From Sporosarcina sp. P32b (GTDB taxonomy: Bacteria > Bacillota > Bacilli > Bacillales_A > Planococcaceae): a DNA stretch of 64,000 nucleotides. The stretch's first letter is position 1; every line of letters begins with the position of its first letter. The stretch is taken from NCBI RefSeq assembly GCF_002743335.1, contig NZ_PDZB01000007.1:1-64000 (forward strand), in the 5' to 3' direction. Positions 55,403 through 63,015 of the stretch are shown here, one piece after another. The translations under genes were made by a program, and so were the position numbers. Below the pieces are notes generated by a model, which had not been told where the DNA came from, searched no databases, and saw only the letters and a program-made list of their open reading frames with translations.

Positions 55403-56005
55403 TCATTCAATTACTTTTATTACTTTTCCAAGCTCCTTGGCAGTGTCACGTGCCAATGGAGTGACAATGGTGGCACGTCTAACGAAAATATTTTTACTTG
55501 TAATGCTTTTCACTATTTTTTCTGTTAATAGTTTGTCGACTGAAGGTGATTTTTCCTGTGTAGAAAGCATAGTAAACTCATTCAATCTAACGAACTGCAC
55601 GCCAAATTTTTCAAGCTGTTCTTTATACGCTAACAGGTGACGTGTATATGGTGTGTCCTTTTTGTCAGAGTGTAGTAACCACTCCAAGTCCTTTGATGGG
55701 ATCATCGTTACTTTCTTTCCATTTAATAAAAACGTGGCAAGCAACTTACTACACGGATCATCCGCTAAACCTAGCGCACCTTTTACAAGCGTGTTTTGTG
55801 AAACGGCACAAAACAGCACATGGTCTACACTTTCCTTTAAGTCATCAGTTACTTCCCATTTCTTTTTCAGCATTTGAATAGCTTCATCATCAGCTTGGTG
55901 GACATATAATAGAGGAAGTGATATATCATTTCCATACAACTTTGATTTCCCCAACTGATTTAACACTTCTTGAACTATGTCCTCGATCACTTTTTTCTTA
56001 TTCAT
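55403..56005 (-). CDS. PduM-like microcompartment protein
   Basis: A 200-residue protein whose C-terminus (KNIFVRRATIVTPLARDTAK, then ELGKVIKVIE) matches the PduM family, needed for shell assembly in propanediol microcompartments by an unknown mechanism. The N-terminus KKVIEDIVQEVLNQLGK (about 4-20) is an amphipathic helix of encapsulation-peptide type. The middle part is divergent, so the assignment is moderate. The start overlaps the pduL stop by 8 bp. Confidence 0.68.
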   Translation of the reverse strand: MNKKKVIEDIVQEVLNQLGKSKLYGNDISLPLLYVHQADDEAIQMLKKKWEVTDDLKESVDHVLFCAVSQNTLVKGALGLADDPCSKLLATFLLNGKKVTMIPSKDLEWLLHSDKKDTPYTRHLLAYKEQLEKFGVQFVRLNEFTMLSTQEKSPSVDKLLTEKIVKSITSKNIFVRRATIVTPLARDTAKELGKVIKVIE

Positions 56006-56654
56006 TATTCTTCTCTATGTGACGAATTTTTCCGAACGAGCCATTTTCAATAGCACCCGCATTCGCTTCATCCGTGTCAATATGCATATCCGTTATGTAG
56101 TTGGGAGACACACGGATAAGCACTTTTTCAAAAGTCACAGGTCTCTCATTTTGTACTGTCACTTTTACATAATCGCCATTATCTACTTTGAGTGTTTGGG
56201 CATCTTTTGGACGCATGTGAATATGCGCTTTTGCAACAATCAGTCCTTCTTTTAAATACACACTTCCTTTAGTGCCCACTAACGTAATAGAAGCTGAATT
56301 TTTAATATCTCCAGATTCGCGCAACGGAGGATTTATTCCTAATTTCACCCCATCCGTTTTGCTCACTTCTACTTGAGATACACTACGAGCGGGTCCTAGG
56401 ATACGTACAGAATGTATACTGTCACGCGGCCCTATCAAAGTGACAGTTTCATTCGCTGCAAATTGTCCAGGTTGCGATAGTTCTGACCTTTTCGTTAATT
56501 CGTACCCTGGTCCAAATAATGTTTCAATATCCTTTTGACACAAATGACAATGTCTTGCTGAAATAGATATTGGGATGGCACGACTATTTGATGTACCTGT
56601 AGTCATTTCTTTTATCACGTCTTCCACAATTGCTTGAATTACCTCCCCGTCCAT
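55998..56654 (-). CDS. pduL: Phosphate acyltransferase PduL
   Basis: A 218-residue PduL-type phosphotransacylase that turns acyl-CoA and phosphate into acyl phosphate and CoA. Zinc-site motifs are SARHCHLCQKDIE (about 33-45) and VAKAHIHMRPKDAQ (about 143-156), with GPGYELTKRSELSQPGQFA and LGPAR between them. The first 18 residues (EVIQAIVEDVIKEM) are an encapsulation-peptide-like amphipathic helix, so it probably sits inside the shell, recycling CoA for the aldehyde dehydrogenase. AAGGGGGG precedes the ATG. Confidence 0.93.
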   Translation of the reverse strand: MDGEVIQAIVEDVIKEMTTGTSNSRAIPISISARHCHLCQKDIETLFGPGYELTKRSELSQPGQFAANETVTLIGPRDSIHSVRILGPARSVSQVEVSKTDGVKLGINPPLRESGDIKNSASITLVGTKGSVYLKEGLIVAKAHIHMRPKDAQTLKVDNGDYVKVTVQNERPVTFEKVLIRVSPNYITDMHIDTDEANAGAIENGSFGKIRHIEKNNE

Positions 56655-56672
56655 GAAGTTCCCCCCTTAGTC

Positions 56673-56960
56673 TCAATTTAATGAATCCATTTTTGGCAAT
56701 AAGCTCTCTATTTCATTATGAGGTCTCGGTATTACATGCACTGAAATTAGCTCGCCTACTCGTTGAGCTGCAGTAGCCCCTGATTCTGTCGCCGCTTTCA
56801 CAGCTCCGACATCACCTCTTACTAGAATAGTTACAATCCCTCCACCCACATGGACTTTACCTACCACTTGCACATTTGCAGATTTCACCATTGCATCTGC
56901 AGCTTCTATAGATGCTACTAACCCTTTTGTTTCTATCATTCCTAAAGCTTCGCTACTCAT
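56673..56960 (-). CDS. Microcompartment shell protein (BMC-H, PduA/EutM-like)
   Basis: A 95-residue single BMC domain: [23 protein letters not shown] (about 5-27), then [27 protein letters not shown]. The GGG pore-loop position matches PduA/EutM types that form the main hexamer with a small central pore. AGGAGG precedes the ATG. Very similar to the protein encoded at 57570. Confidence 0.93.
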   Translation of the reverse strand: MSSEALGMIETKGLVASIEAADAMVKSANVQVVGKVHVGGGIVTILVRGDVGAVKAATESGATAAQRVGELISVHVIPRPHNEIESLLPKMDSLN

Positions 56961-56979
56961 ATTGTATTCCTCCTATTTT

Positions 56980-57258
56980 TCATACATTATTTTTCAACAA
57001 ACTAGTGATCGTCTCTTTCATCTGTCTCGCTATTACTTTTGATGCAATAAGTACACTTGCTTTTCCGGCAATTTCTCTCCCATGTTCAATTGCCAAGTGA
57101 ACGGAGTCTACATCCCCTGCAATGACTATTGTATAATACGCTTGACTTACTTCTTCTGTTGAGATTACACGAATATTTGCTGTCTTCAGCATGGAATCTG
57201 CAATAAGGATAGAGTGGGCAACTCCATAGACTTCTATCATGCCTAATGCTTCATTCAT
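56980..57258 (-). CDS. Divergent microcompartment shell protein (BMC-H)
   Basis: A 92-residue single BMC domain with unusual sequence: MIEVYGVAHSILIADSMLKT (about 6-25) and YYTIVIAGDVDSVHLAIEHG. The pore region lacks the GGG/GSG motif (SQAYY instead), so the pore should differ in size and polarity. Ribosome site is weak; translation may be coupled with the EutN-type gene 7 bp upstream. Confidence 0.85.
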   Translation of the reverse strand: MNEALGMIEVYGVAHSILIADSMLKTANIRVISTEEVSQAYYTIVIAGDVDSVHLAIEHGREIAGKASVLIASKVIARQMKETITSLLKNNV

Positions 57259-57264
57259 TTTTCA

Positions 57265-57537
57265 TCACGTTCCATTCGTAGGTGTGTCTACAATACCGAT
57301 CACGATAGCATCAATTGGAATCTTTAAATCCATTTGAACAGCACCTGCAGGAGAACCTTGTGTAACTATCACTCTATCTCCTATCCCGGCACCTATACGA
57401 TCCACCGCTATAATCGGCATCTCAGAAGATATATGTTTCTGATCTACGCCTGGTTGTATGACAAGGAAGGTTAAACCTGTTAATCCGTCCTCTTTACGGG
57501 TTGCCCAAATATTTTCTATGACAGTACCCAGTAACAT
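57265..57537 (-). CDS. Microcompartment vertex protein (EutN/CcmL, BMC-P)
   Basis: A 90-residue EutN/CcmL-type protein (MLLGTVIENIWATRKEDGLT, then IAVDRIGAGIGDRVIVTQGS and a C-terminal VDAIVIGIVD-like end, here IDAIVIGIVDTPTNGT). These proteins form pentamers that close the shell corners. AGGTGAT precedes the ATG. Confidence 0.92.
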   Translation of the reverse strand: MLLGTVIENIWATRKEDGLTGLTFLVIQPGVDQKHISSEMPIIAVDRIGAGIGDRVIVTQGSPAGAVQMDLKIPIDAIVIGIVDTPTNGT

Positions 57538-57569
57538 TCCTGATCACCTGCCTTCGCTTCAAATCTGTT

Positions 57570-57857
57570 TCAAGAACTTACTCTTGGCAGTATGCCAGAA
57601 ATTTCATTATGCGGTCTTGGTATTACATGAACAGAAAGTAATTCTCCTACTCTGCTTGCAGCTGCACTTCCTGATTCAGTGGCTGCTTTCACCGCTCCTA
57701 CGTCACCTGTTACAAGAACAGTTACGATGCCACCACCGACATGTGTCTTACCAATAATTTGTACATTCGCTGCTTTGACCATTGCATCTGCTGCCTCTAA
57801 CGCGGCTACCAAGCCTTTTGTTTCTATCATCCCTAATGCCCCATTGATTTCATTCAT
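57570..57857 (-). CDS. Microcompartment shell protein (BMC-H, PduA/EutM-like)
   Basis: A 95-residue single BMC domain nearly identical in pattern to the protein at 56673 ([53 protein letters not shown]). Probably the second major hexamer, arisen by duplication. GGAGG lies nine bases before the ATG. Confidence 0.93.
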   Translation of the reverse strand: MNEINGALGMIETKGLVAALEAADAMVKAANVQIIGKTHVGGGIVTVLVTGDVGAVKAATESGSAAASRVGELLSVHVIPRPHNEISGILPRVSS

Positions 57858-57876
57858 TCTAATTTCCTCCTTTTAA

Positions 57877-59379
57877 TTACTTAGTGTATTGTTTGACAAC
57901 TTGTTCTATCGTATTAGAAATCGATAACAGATTTGAATCAAGATCGTTTCTATTTATTTCTCTTATTACTTGATCCACAACTTCTTCAATGTTGATATTG
58001 GTTATCCTTTTAGAAGTACGTTCTGTAGGAGCTAGTTCTGAATGAGATGTTTTTGGAAGTATCACTTCATTAATTCCAAAAGCAATTCGCTTCGTATTAT
58101 ACAAATGACGTGCAGTAATATTATCTGATGAAATATTACCTCCATACGATCCGCAACCTAACGTTAAAGACGGCATAAGCGCTGTAGTCGCACCCGCCGC
58201 ACCGATTGAAGCCATAGTATTAACTAAGACACGAGAAACAGGCATTGCAAGACCAAATCGTTCGGCAGCATCGTCATCTGATGTATGAATTGAACAACTA
58301 TGTCCCTTGCCGATAAAGTTCAAAAGTTCTGTACAGATTAGATAGGCATCTTCTTCACTTTCGGCAGTGTATAGCGGGAAAATAGGTGCTAGCTTCTCAA
58401 GTGAGAATGGTATGCTTTTACCTATCTTGTCCTCTTCAGCAATTAATACTCTAGTACCCTTCGGCACACTAATATTGGCCATATTTGCTATCCACTCTGC
58501 TGATCTACCTACTATTTTGGCATTTAACTGCCCCTCTTTAGGCGCTATCACATTCCCTAATCGTTGCTTCTCCTCTAGATTCAAAAAATATGCACCGTGA
58601 TTGCGTAATTCACGCATTGCTAGTTCTTTAATGTTCTTATGCACAACTATCGATTGTTCTGTAGAACACAGTGTCCCATTATCAAATGTTTTGCTATCCA
58701 AAACTAATTGAACAGCTTTCTTCACATTTGCTGACTTTTCAAAATATACAGGACCATTCCCGGGACCAACACCATACGCTGGCTTGCCCGAACTATAAGC
58801 CGCTTTCACTAGCCCACTACCACCCGTGGCAAGAATCAAGTCAATGGATGGATGTTGAATGAGAGCAGTAGTAGCCTCCATAGTTGGTTTTGAAATCCAT
58901 CCAATAAGTCCTTCAGGCGCCCCCGCCAATATAGCTGCTTCCAAACAAATCTTTAATGCTTCTACTGTACAATAAGCAGCTGTAGGATGGGGACTGACTA
59001 CGATAGCATTTCCTGCCTTTAGTGAAATCAAAGTCTTGAAAATCGCTGTAGACGTGGGATTCGTCGTCGGGCAAATGGCTGCAATAACTCCAAATGGATA
59101 GGCAACTTCGGTTAACTTCAGCTTTGAATCACGCTTGATCACACCTACTGTTTTCTCATCTTTAATGGACTCATATACACCCATAGATCCAAGTTCGTTT
59201 TTTATCTTCTTATGCTCTACTACACCCATACCGGTTTCTTCTACAGCAATCATTGCAAGATAGTCCGCCTTAGCAAAAGCAGCTTTAGCAATACTTTTAA
59301 CTATTCGATCAATTTTTTCAGGTTGAAAATTACTAAACCTCTCCTGAGCTGATTTTGCTTTCTGCACAGCTTCCATCAT
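57877..59379 (-). CDS. CoA-acylating aldehyde dehydrogenase (EutE/PduP type)
   Basis: A 500-residue enzyme that oxidises an aldehyde with NAD and CoA to acyl-CoA. Motifs: ICPTTNPTSTAIFKTLISLK (about 101-120), the nucleotide-site GGSGLVKAAY, YGVGPGNGPVYF and the catalytic Cys in FDNGTLCSTEQS (about 243-254). The C-terminus carries two amphipathic helices (NIEEVVDQVIREIN and SNTIEQVVKQYTK, about 455-500) likely acting as encapsulation peptides. Start is uncertain: ATG 59379 lacks a good ribosome site, and the coding-like frame continues 29 codons upstream to a TAG without conventional start. Key enzyme of the compartment. Confidence 0.9.
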   Translation of the reverse strand: MMEAVQKAKSAQERFSNFQPEKIDRIVKSIAKAAFAKADYLAMIAVEETGMGVVEHKKIKNELGSMGVYESIKDEKTVGVIKRDSKLKLTEVAYPFGVIAAICPTTNPTSTAIFKTLISLKAGNAIVVSPHPTAAYCTVEALKICLEAAILAGAPEGLIGWISKPTMEATTALIQHPSIDLILATGGSGLVKAAYSSGKPAYGVGPGNGPVYFEKSANVKKAVQLVLDSKTFDNGTLCSTEQSIVVHKNIKELAMRELRNHGAYFLNLEEKQRLGNVIAPKEGQLNAKIVGRSAEWIANMANISVPKGTRVLIAEEDKIGKSIPFSLEKLAPIFPLYTAESEEDAYLICTELLNFIGKGHSCSIHTSDDDAAERFGLAMPVSRVLVNTMASIGAAGATTALMPSLTLGCGSYGGNISSDNITARHLYNTKRIAFGINEVILPKTSHSELAPTERTSKRITNINIEEVVDQVIREINRNDLDSNLLSISNTIEQVVKQYTK

Positions 59380-59477
59380 CTCTACCGTTGCACTATACGA
59401 AGTATTGTATGATTTAATAGGAAACGCCCTCTCTACATCCGACGTAAATGTTTCAATTGAATTACGCTAAGTAATCG

Positions 59478-59759
59478 TTAGTATTGCGTATGAAATCTAA
59501 CGTTGTCTGAATTTCTGTTAAGCGGTTGCCTCTTTGAATTCTTCTCAGAAATACTATTCCAATTTCGTAGATCCTTAGGTGTTAAGGGAGAGAGTACACT
59601 TTGTATCTCTCCTTTTTTTCCACTCGATCTTTGTATCGTTGTTGAAATATCATTCCAGCGTTTTATTTCCGAATCTGTTAATGAAGATGACGGCATTTCT
59701 TCTTTCCCCAACCGTTCCATAACTAATTTAGTGATTTCTGCAACAATATCTGTGTTCAT
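59478..59759 (-). CDS. Small protein with encapsulation-peptide-like N-terminus
   Basis: A 93-residue protein. Residues 3-18 (TDIVAEITKLVMERLG) form an amphipathic helix like microcompartment targeting peptides. Two similar segments follow, SLTDSEIKRWNDIS (about 26-39) and PLTPKDLRNWNSIS (about 58-71). No enzyme motif; it may be an adaptor in the lumen. The last 18 codons look less protein-like than the overlapping +1 frame (LTEIQTTLDFIRNTNDYLA, stop at 59462), so a frameshift is possible. Start overlaps the HAD gene stop (TAATG). Confidence 0.6.
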   Translation of the reverse strand: MNTDIVAEITKLVMERLGKEEMPSSSLTDSEIKRWNDISTTIQRSSGKKGEIQSVLSPLTPKDLRNWNSISEKNSKRQPLNRNSDNVRFHTQY

Positions 59760-60511
59760 TATTTTGCCTCCTCACTCGAAGAAAGTAATTCAGAGTAATT
59801 ATGAATTAGTAAATCTGCTTCATGTAGATGTGTTACTTCACTTCCGGTGTAACTGACTATTCCTATAGTAAATTTCACTCCTGCGCTTTTTCCTAATTGA
59901 ATATCCGCATTAGTATCACCAATCATAACGGAGTTTTCCAACTTCACTCCGTATCGATCGCGAGCGGCATATGCTAAATCTGGGAACGGCTTACTTCGGT
60001 CTACCAAATCGCTACCAATTACAAAGTTAAAGTACTTTGATATGTTCAACCTGTTCAATTGCTCATTCGCTTTATCTGTATCATCAGCAGTCAAAACCCC
60101 TAAATTATAACCTTTTACAGATAGATGATTGAGCAGCTCCTCAACGCCATCGACCAAGCGTAGAGACGCTGAATTATTTTGTCGCTCATTCGCATAATCG
60201 ACACTATCTCTCGCATATAAAAGTGCGCTATCCCAAGACAATCCTTTTTGGTAGAGCAAGAATGCAATAACCGAAATACTTTCTTCTACACTTCCAATGG
60301 CAAGCGGACCTTTAGGATCAATCCCACCATCTTGTTTATTTACACCGACTAGATACTTGATCCCTTCAGCTTGATACGGATAGTTCGAAATAGAATCAGA
60401 TAGATATCGGTCCACATCTTCTATCCACGGCAACCAAACAGAAGGCAGATCAATTAATGTACCATCTTTATCAAACAGAATAGTCTGCACGTCTTCTTGT
60501 AAAAGTTTCAT
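59759..60511 (-). CDS. HAD-family phosphatase
   Basis: A 250-residue HAD hydrolase. Motif I is FDKDGTLID (about 13-21, nucleophile Asp), motif II is GVLTADDT (about 133-140), motif III Lys is in VDRSKPFPD and motif IV is MIGDTNADIQLGKSAG (about 197-212). It is like phosphoglycolate phosphatases (Gph type) with a helical cap. In this operon it might dephosphorylate an amino-alcohol phosphate or a damaged by-product. ATG 60511 shares bases with the permease stop (TGATG). Confidence 0.85.
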   Translation of the reverse strand: MKLLQEDVQTILFDKDGTLIDLPSVWLPWIEDVDRYLSDSISNYPYQAEGIKYLVGVNKQDGGIDPKGPLAIGSVEESISVIAFLLYQKGLSWDSALLYARDSVDYANERQNNSASLRLVDGVEELLNHLSVKGYNLGVLTADDTDKANEQLNRLNISKYFNFVIGSDLVDRSKPFPDLAYAARDRYGVKLENSVMIGDTNADIQLGKSAGVKFTIGIVSYTGSEVTHLHEADLLIHNYSELLSSSEEAK

Positions 60512-61905
60512 CAAATACTCTCCTTAGCAACCTCAGGAATTAAGTGCACTTCACCTTCTTCTTTTTGCAAAAATTGTTCCTCAGGCGCATCTGCATTGAT
60601 ATTGTGCCGTGCCCATATGAAGTAATAAAGAATAGCTACTCCAAAAACTGCAATACTCACCCAGAAGAAAGTAAGATTTGCAAAGAAGCTTGCGAAAAGT
60701 GCTATACAGGCTAACACCATAGAAACAATCGGCATAAACGGATACATAGGTGATTTATACGGCCGATGCAAATTAGGTTCTTTTTTACGTAAGATAATAA
60801 GTGAAAGGTTAACTGAGATGTACGAGATCAATGCACCAAAAGTAGCAATTAAGATCAAGTCATCCGGATTAAAGAATGCGACTAAGACTAATCCAATAAA
60901 GCCTGGTAAAATTATTGCCATATAAGGTGTTCGACGTTTTGGATGTAGTTTTGAAAATACTGCTGGTAAATACCCCGCTCTTGACAAGGAAAATATCTGT
61001 CTAGAATAAGCAAGTATTACTCCTGAAAAACTAGCTATCAAACCAACCAAGCCAACAGAAGCAAGTAATTGAGCCAACCAATAGGTGCCTCCAAATGCTG
61101 CGGCAATCGCAGCAGGTAATGGATCTTCCGCTGTACTTAATTGATCGTAACCACTAAGACCAATCGCTACGGTTGTAGTTAACACAGATAAGATTATGAG
61201 TGTAAACATTCCCGACAAAATACCTTTTGGCATATCTTTTTTCGGGTCACGAGTTTCTTCTGAAAGCATCGGTAGCATTTCTATAGCTAGGAACAGCCAC
61301 ATTGCAAATGGTAAGGCTGCCCATATCCCTTTTATGCCACCTGGGATCATAGATTGACCTTCACTTCCAAATAAATTCTCGACTTTAATTTGAGGTAAGC
61401 CTACAAAATACATAAGCACTAAGAGGGCTAATGCTATAAACACCAGTACCGCTTCAAGTCTAGCGTATTCTTTTACGCCTAGGATATGGATAGCCATGAA
61501 GAACACATACATAACCGCAGCCGAAACAATTGGATTAACAGTTGGAAATAGAAAGTTAATGTATGCACCAATACCAATAGCTACGACCGGTGCAGCAATA
61601 ACATATTGCAACATGACTCCTATGCCTGTAACAAAACCTACAAACGGGCCCATGGCACGTCTAGCAAATGAATACGGTCCACCAGCAAAAGGTAAAGCCG
61701 TCGATAACTCGGAAATGCCGAATGACATAAATGCGTACATGACACCCATTATGGCTACAGCTATTAACATACCTACATATCCCGAAGAACTTAATCCAAA
61801 GTTCCAACCAAAGAAGTTACCCGATATAACGATACCAACACCTATAACCCATAAGTTAAAAGGGGTGAGTGTTCTCTTTAATTCTAAATTTTTCTTATCA
61901 CTCAT
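60511..61905 (-). CDS. APC-superfamily permease (ethanolamine/amino acid type)
   Basis: A 464-residue permease with twelve helices. The N-terminal NLWVIGVGIVISGNFFGWNFGL (about 17-38) and FAGGPYSFARRAMGPFVGFVTG (about 73-94) match EAT/EutP-like and amino acid APC carriers, and the EMLPMLSEETRDPKKDMPKG loop is a family signature. The context suggests uptake of an amino alcohol such as ethanolamine or 1-amino-2-propanol. AGGAG precedes the ATG. The HAD gene follows with 1-bp overlap. Confidence 0.87.
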   Translation of the reverse strand: MSDKKNLELKRTLTPFNLWVIGVGIVISGNFFGWNFGLSSSGYVGMLIAVAIMGVMYAFMSFGISELSTALPFAGGPYSFARRAMGPFVGFVTGIGVMLQYVIAAPVVAIGIGAYINFLFPTVNPIVSAAVMYVFFMAIHILGVKEYARLEAVLVFIALALLVLMYFVGLPQIKVENLFGSEGQSMIPGGIKGIWAALPFAMWLFLAIEMLPMLSEETRDPKKDMPKGILSGMFTLIILSVLTTTVAIGLSGYDQLSTAEDPLPAAIAAAFGGTYWLAQLLASVGLVGLIASFSGVILAYSRQIFSLSRAGYLPAVFSKLHPKRRTPYMAIILPGFIGLVLVAFFNPDDLILIATFGALISYISVNLSLIILRKKEPNLHRPYKSPMYPFMPIVSMVLACIALFASFFANLTFFWVSIAVFGVAILYYFIWARHNINADAPEEQFLQKEEGEVHLIPEVAKESI

Positions 61906-61962
61906 AATATTCTCCTTTTAAAGATGTATTTTTCTGTTTTATCTGCGGCTGTAAAATATTTT

Positions 61963-62988
61963 TCAATATTCAAACTTCTCTAGGTATGAAATAGCCAAGT
62001 CATCGGTTTCAACTGAATATTCAGCTCCGAGTTCTTCGGCAGTCTCATTATCGCGGGAACCAATCCAAGCTATGAGTTGCAATCTTCTCATCATAATAAA
62101 CGTTGGAATTTCTTTTTCTTCTTTCGGAGATAGCGAACGCACTTCCCTATATCCTTCAAGCCAAGCTTCTATCAGTTTAGGGACGTAGGAACGATGTTCA
62201 ATAAATGATAAGGACGTAGCCAAATCATATAAGTACCAGCCAAATCCACTGTCATCAAAGTCGATCACCTGCACAACTTTTTTGTCATTGTCTATTAGTA
62301 GATTGGCATGTCGCAAATCCGCATGAATTAAACCAAAGGATTCAGGATCCTTACCAAAGGCCTCCAAACGAGATTTAATCGTTTGTGAAACACGTGTTAA
62401 AAGTTGCTCACGTTCTGGAGTAATGCCCCTACCATCTTCCCATCTTCCCCATTTAGGTTGTTCACCCAACAAATTATCATAATCCCAAATAGGACGTTTA
62501 ATCTCTTCAAACTTTGCATAATTAGAAATAGAATGTCGATGAAACTGCGCTGTAGTTCTTCCGATTTCTCTAAATATGCGTATTAGTTTTTCTTCATTAT
62601 CAACATCCGGTGTTTCACCCTCAAGAAAGGTAAATAGCACACAATGATAATTCCGACTATCTCCTTCCAATGTAACCGTTTGCAAAAACTCGTTGTTTGA
62701 ACCTAGAATAGGCTTTGAAACCATAATAGTCGTATGTTCATCAATAGATTGTAACCACTTGACTTCACTTTCGATTTCCACTTTCTTATGATAGTCAGGT
62801 CGGCAAACACGTAAGATGAACTTTTCATCGGTTTTTGGATTTTCCACAAGGTAAGTAGCATTTTCAGAGTAATCCAGGAGCTTGACTGAAAAGTCGTCTA
62901 GCCCCTCATACATATCCTTCGCTTTATGCGACACCTGATTAAAGAATTCAATAGAACGATCCCATGTATTCGCACTCGTATTACTCAT
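61963..62988 (-). CDS. APH-fold kinase, probable amino-alcohol kinase
   Basis: A 341-residue phosphotransferase. N-lobe residues ENATYLVENPKTDEKFILRV (about 42-61) carry the ATP Lys, the catalytic loop is GLIHADLRHANLLIDN (about 218-233) and the metal motif is VIDFDDSGFGWYLYDLA (about 240-256). Related kinases phosphorylate homoserine, choline, 5-hydroxylysine or 1-amino-2-propanol. Adjacent to a class III PLP enzyme, the pair resembles kinase plus phospho-lyase systems. GGGGG precedes the ATG. No encapsulation peptide visible, so it probably acts in the cytoplasm. Confidence 0.85.
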   Translation of the reverse strand: MSNTSANTWDRSIEFFNQVSHKAKDMYEGLDDFSVKLLDYSENATYLVENPKTDEKFILRVCRPDYHKKVEIESEVKWLQSIDEHTTIMVSKPILGSNNEFLQTVTLEGDSRNYHCVLFTFLEGETPDVDNEEKLIRIFREIGRTTAQFHRHSISNYAKFEEIKRPIWDYDNLLGEQPKWGRWEDGRGITPEREQLLTRVSQTIKSRLEAFGKDPESFGLIHADLRHANLLIDNDKKVVQVIDFDDSGFGWYLYDLATSLSFIEHRSYVPKLIEAWLEGYREVRSLSPKEEKEIPTFIMMRRLQLIAWIGSRDNETAEELGAEYSVETDDLAISYLEKFEY

Positions 62989-63015
62989 CTTTAAAATCCC
63001 CCTTTCTATTTATCA

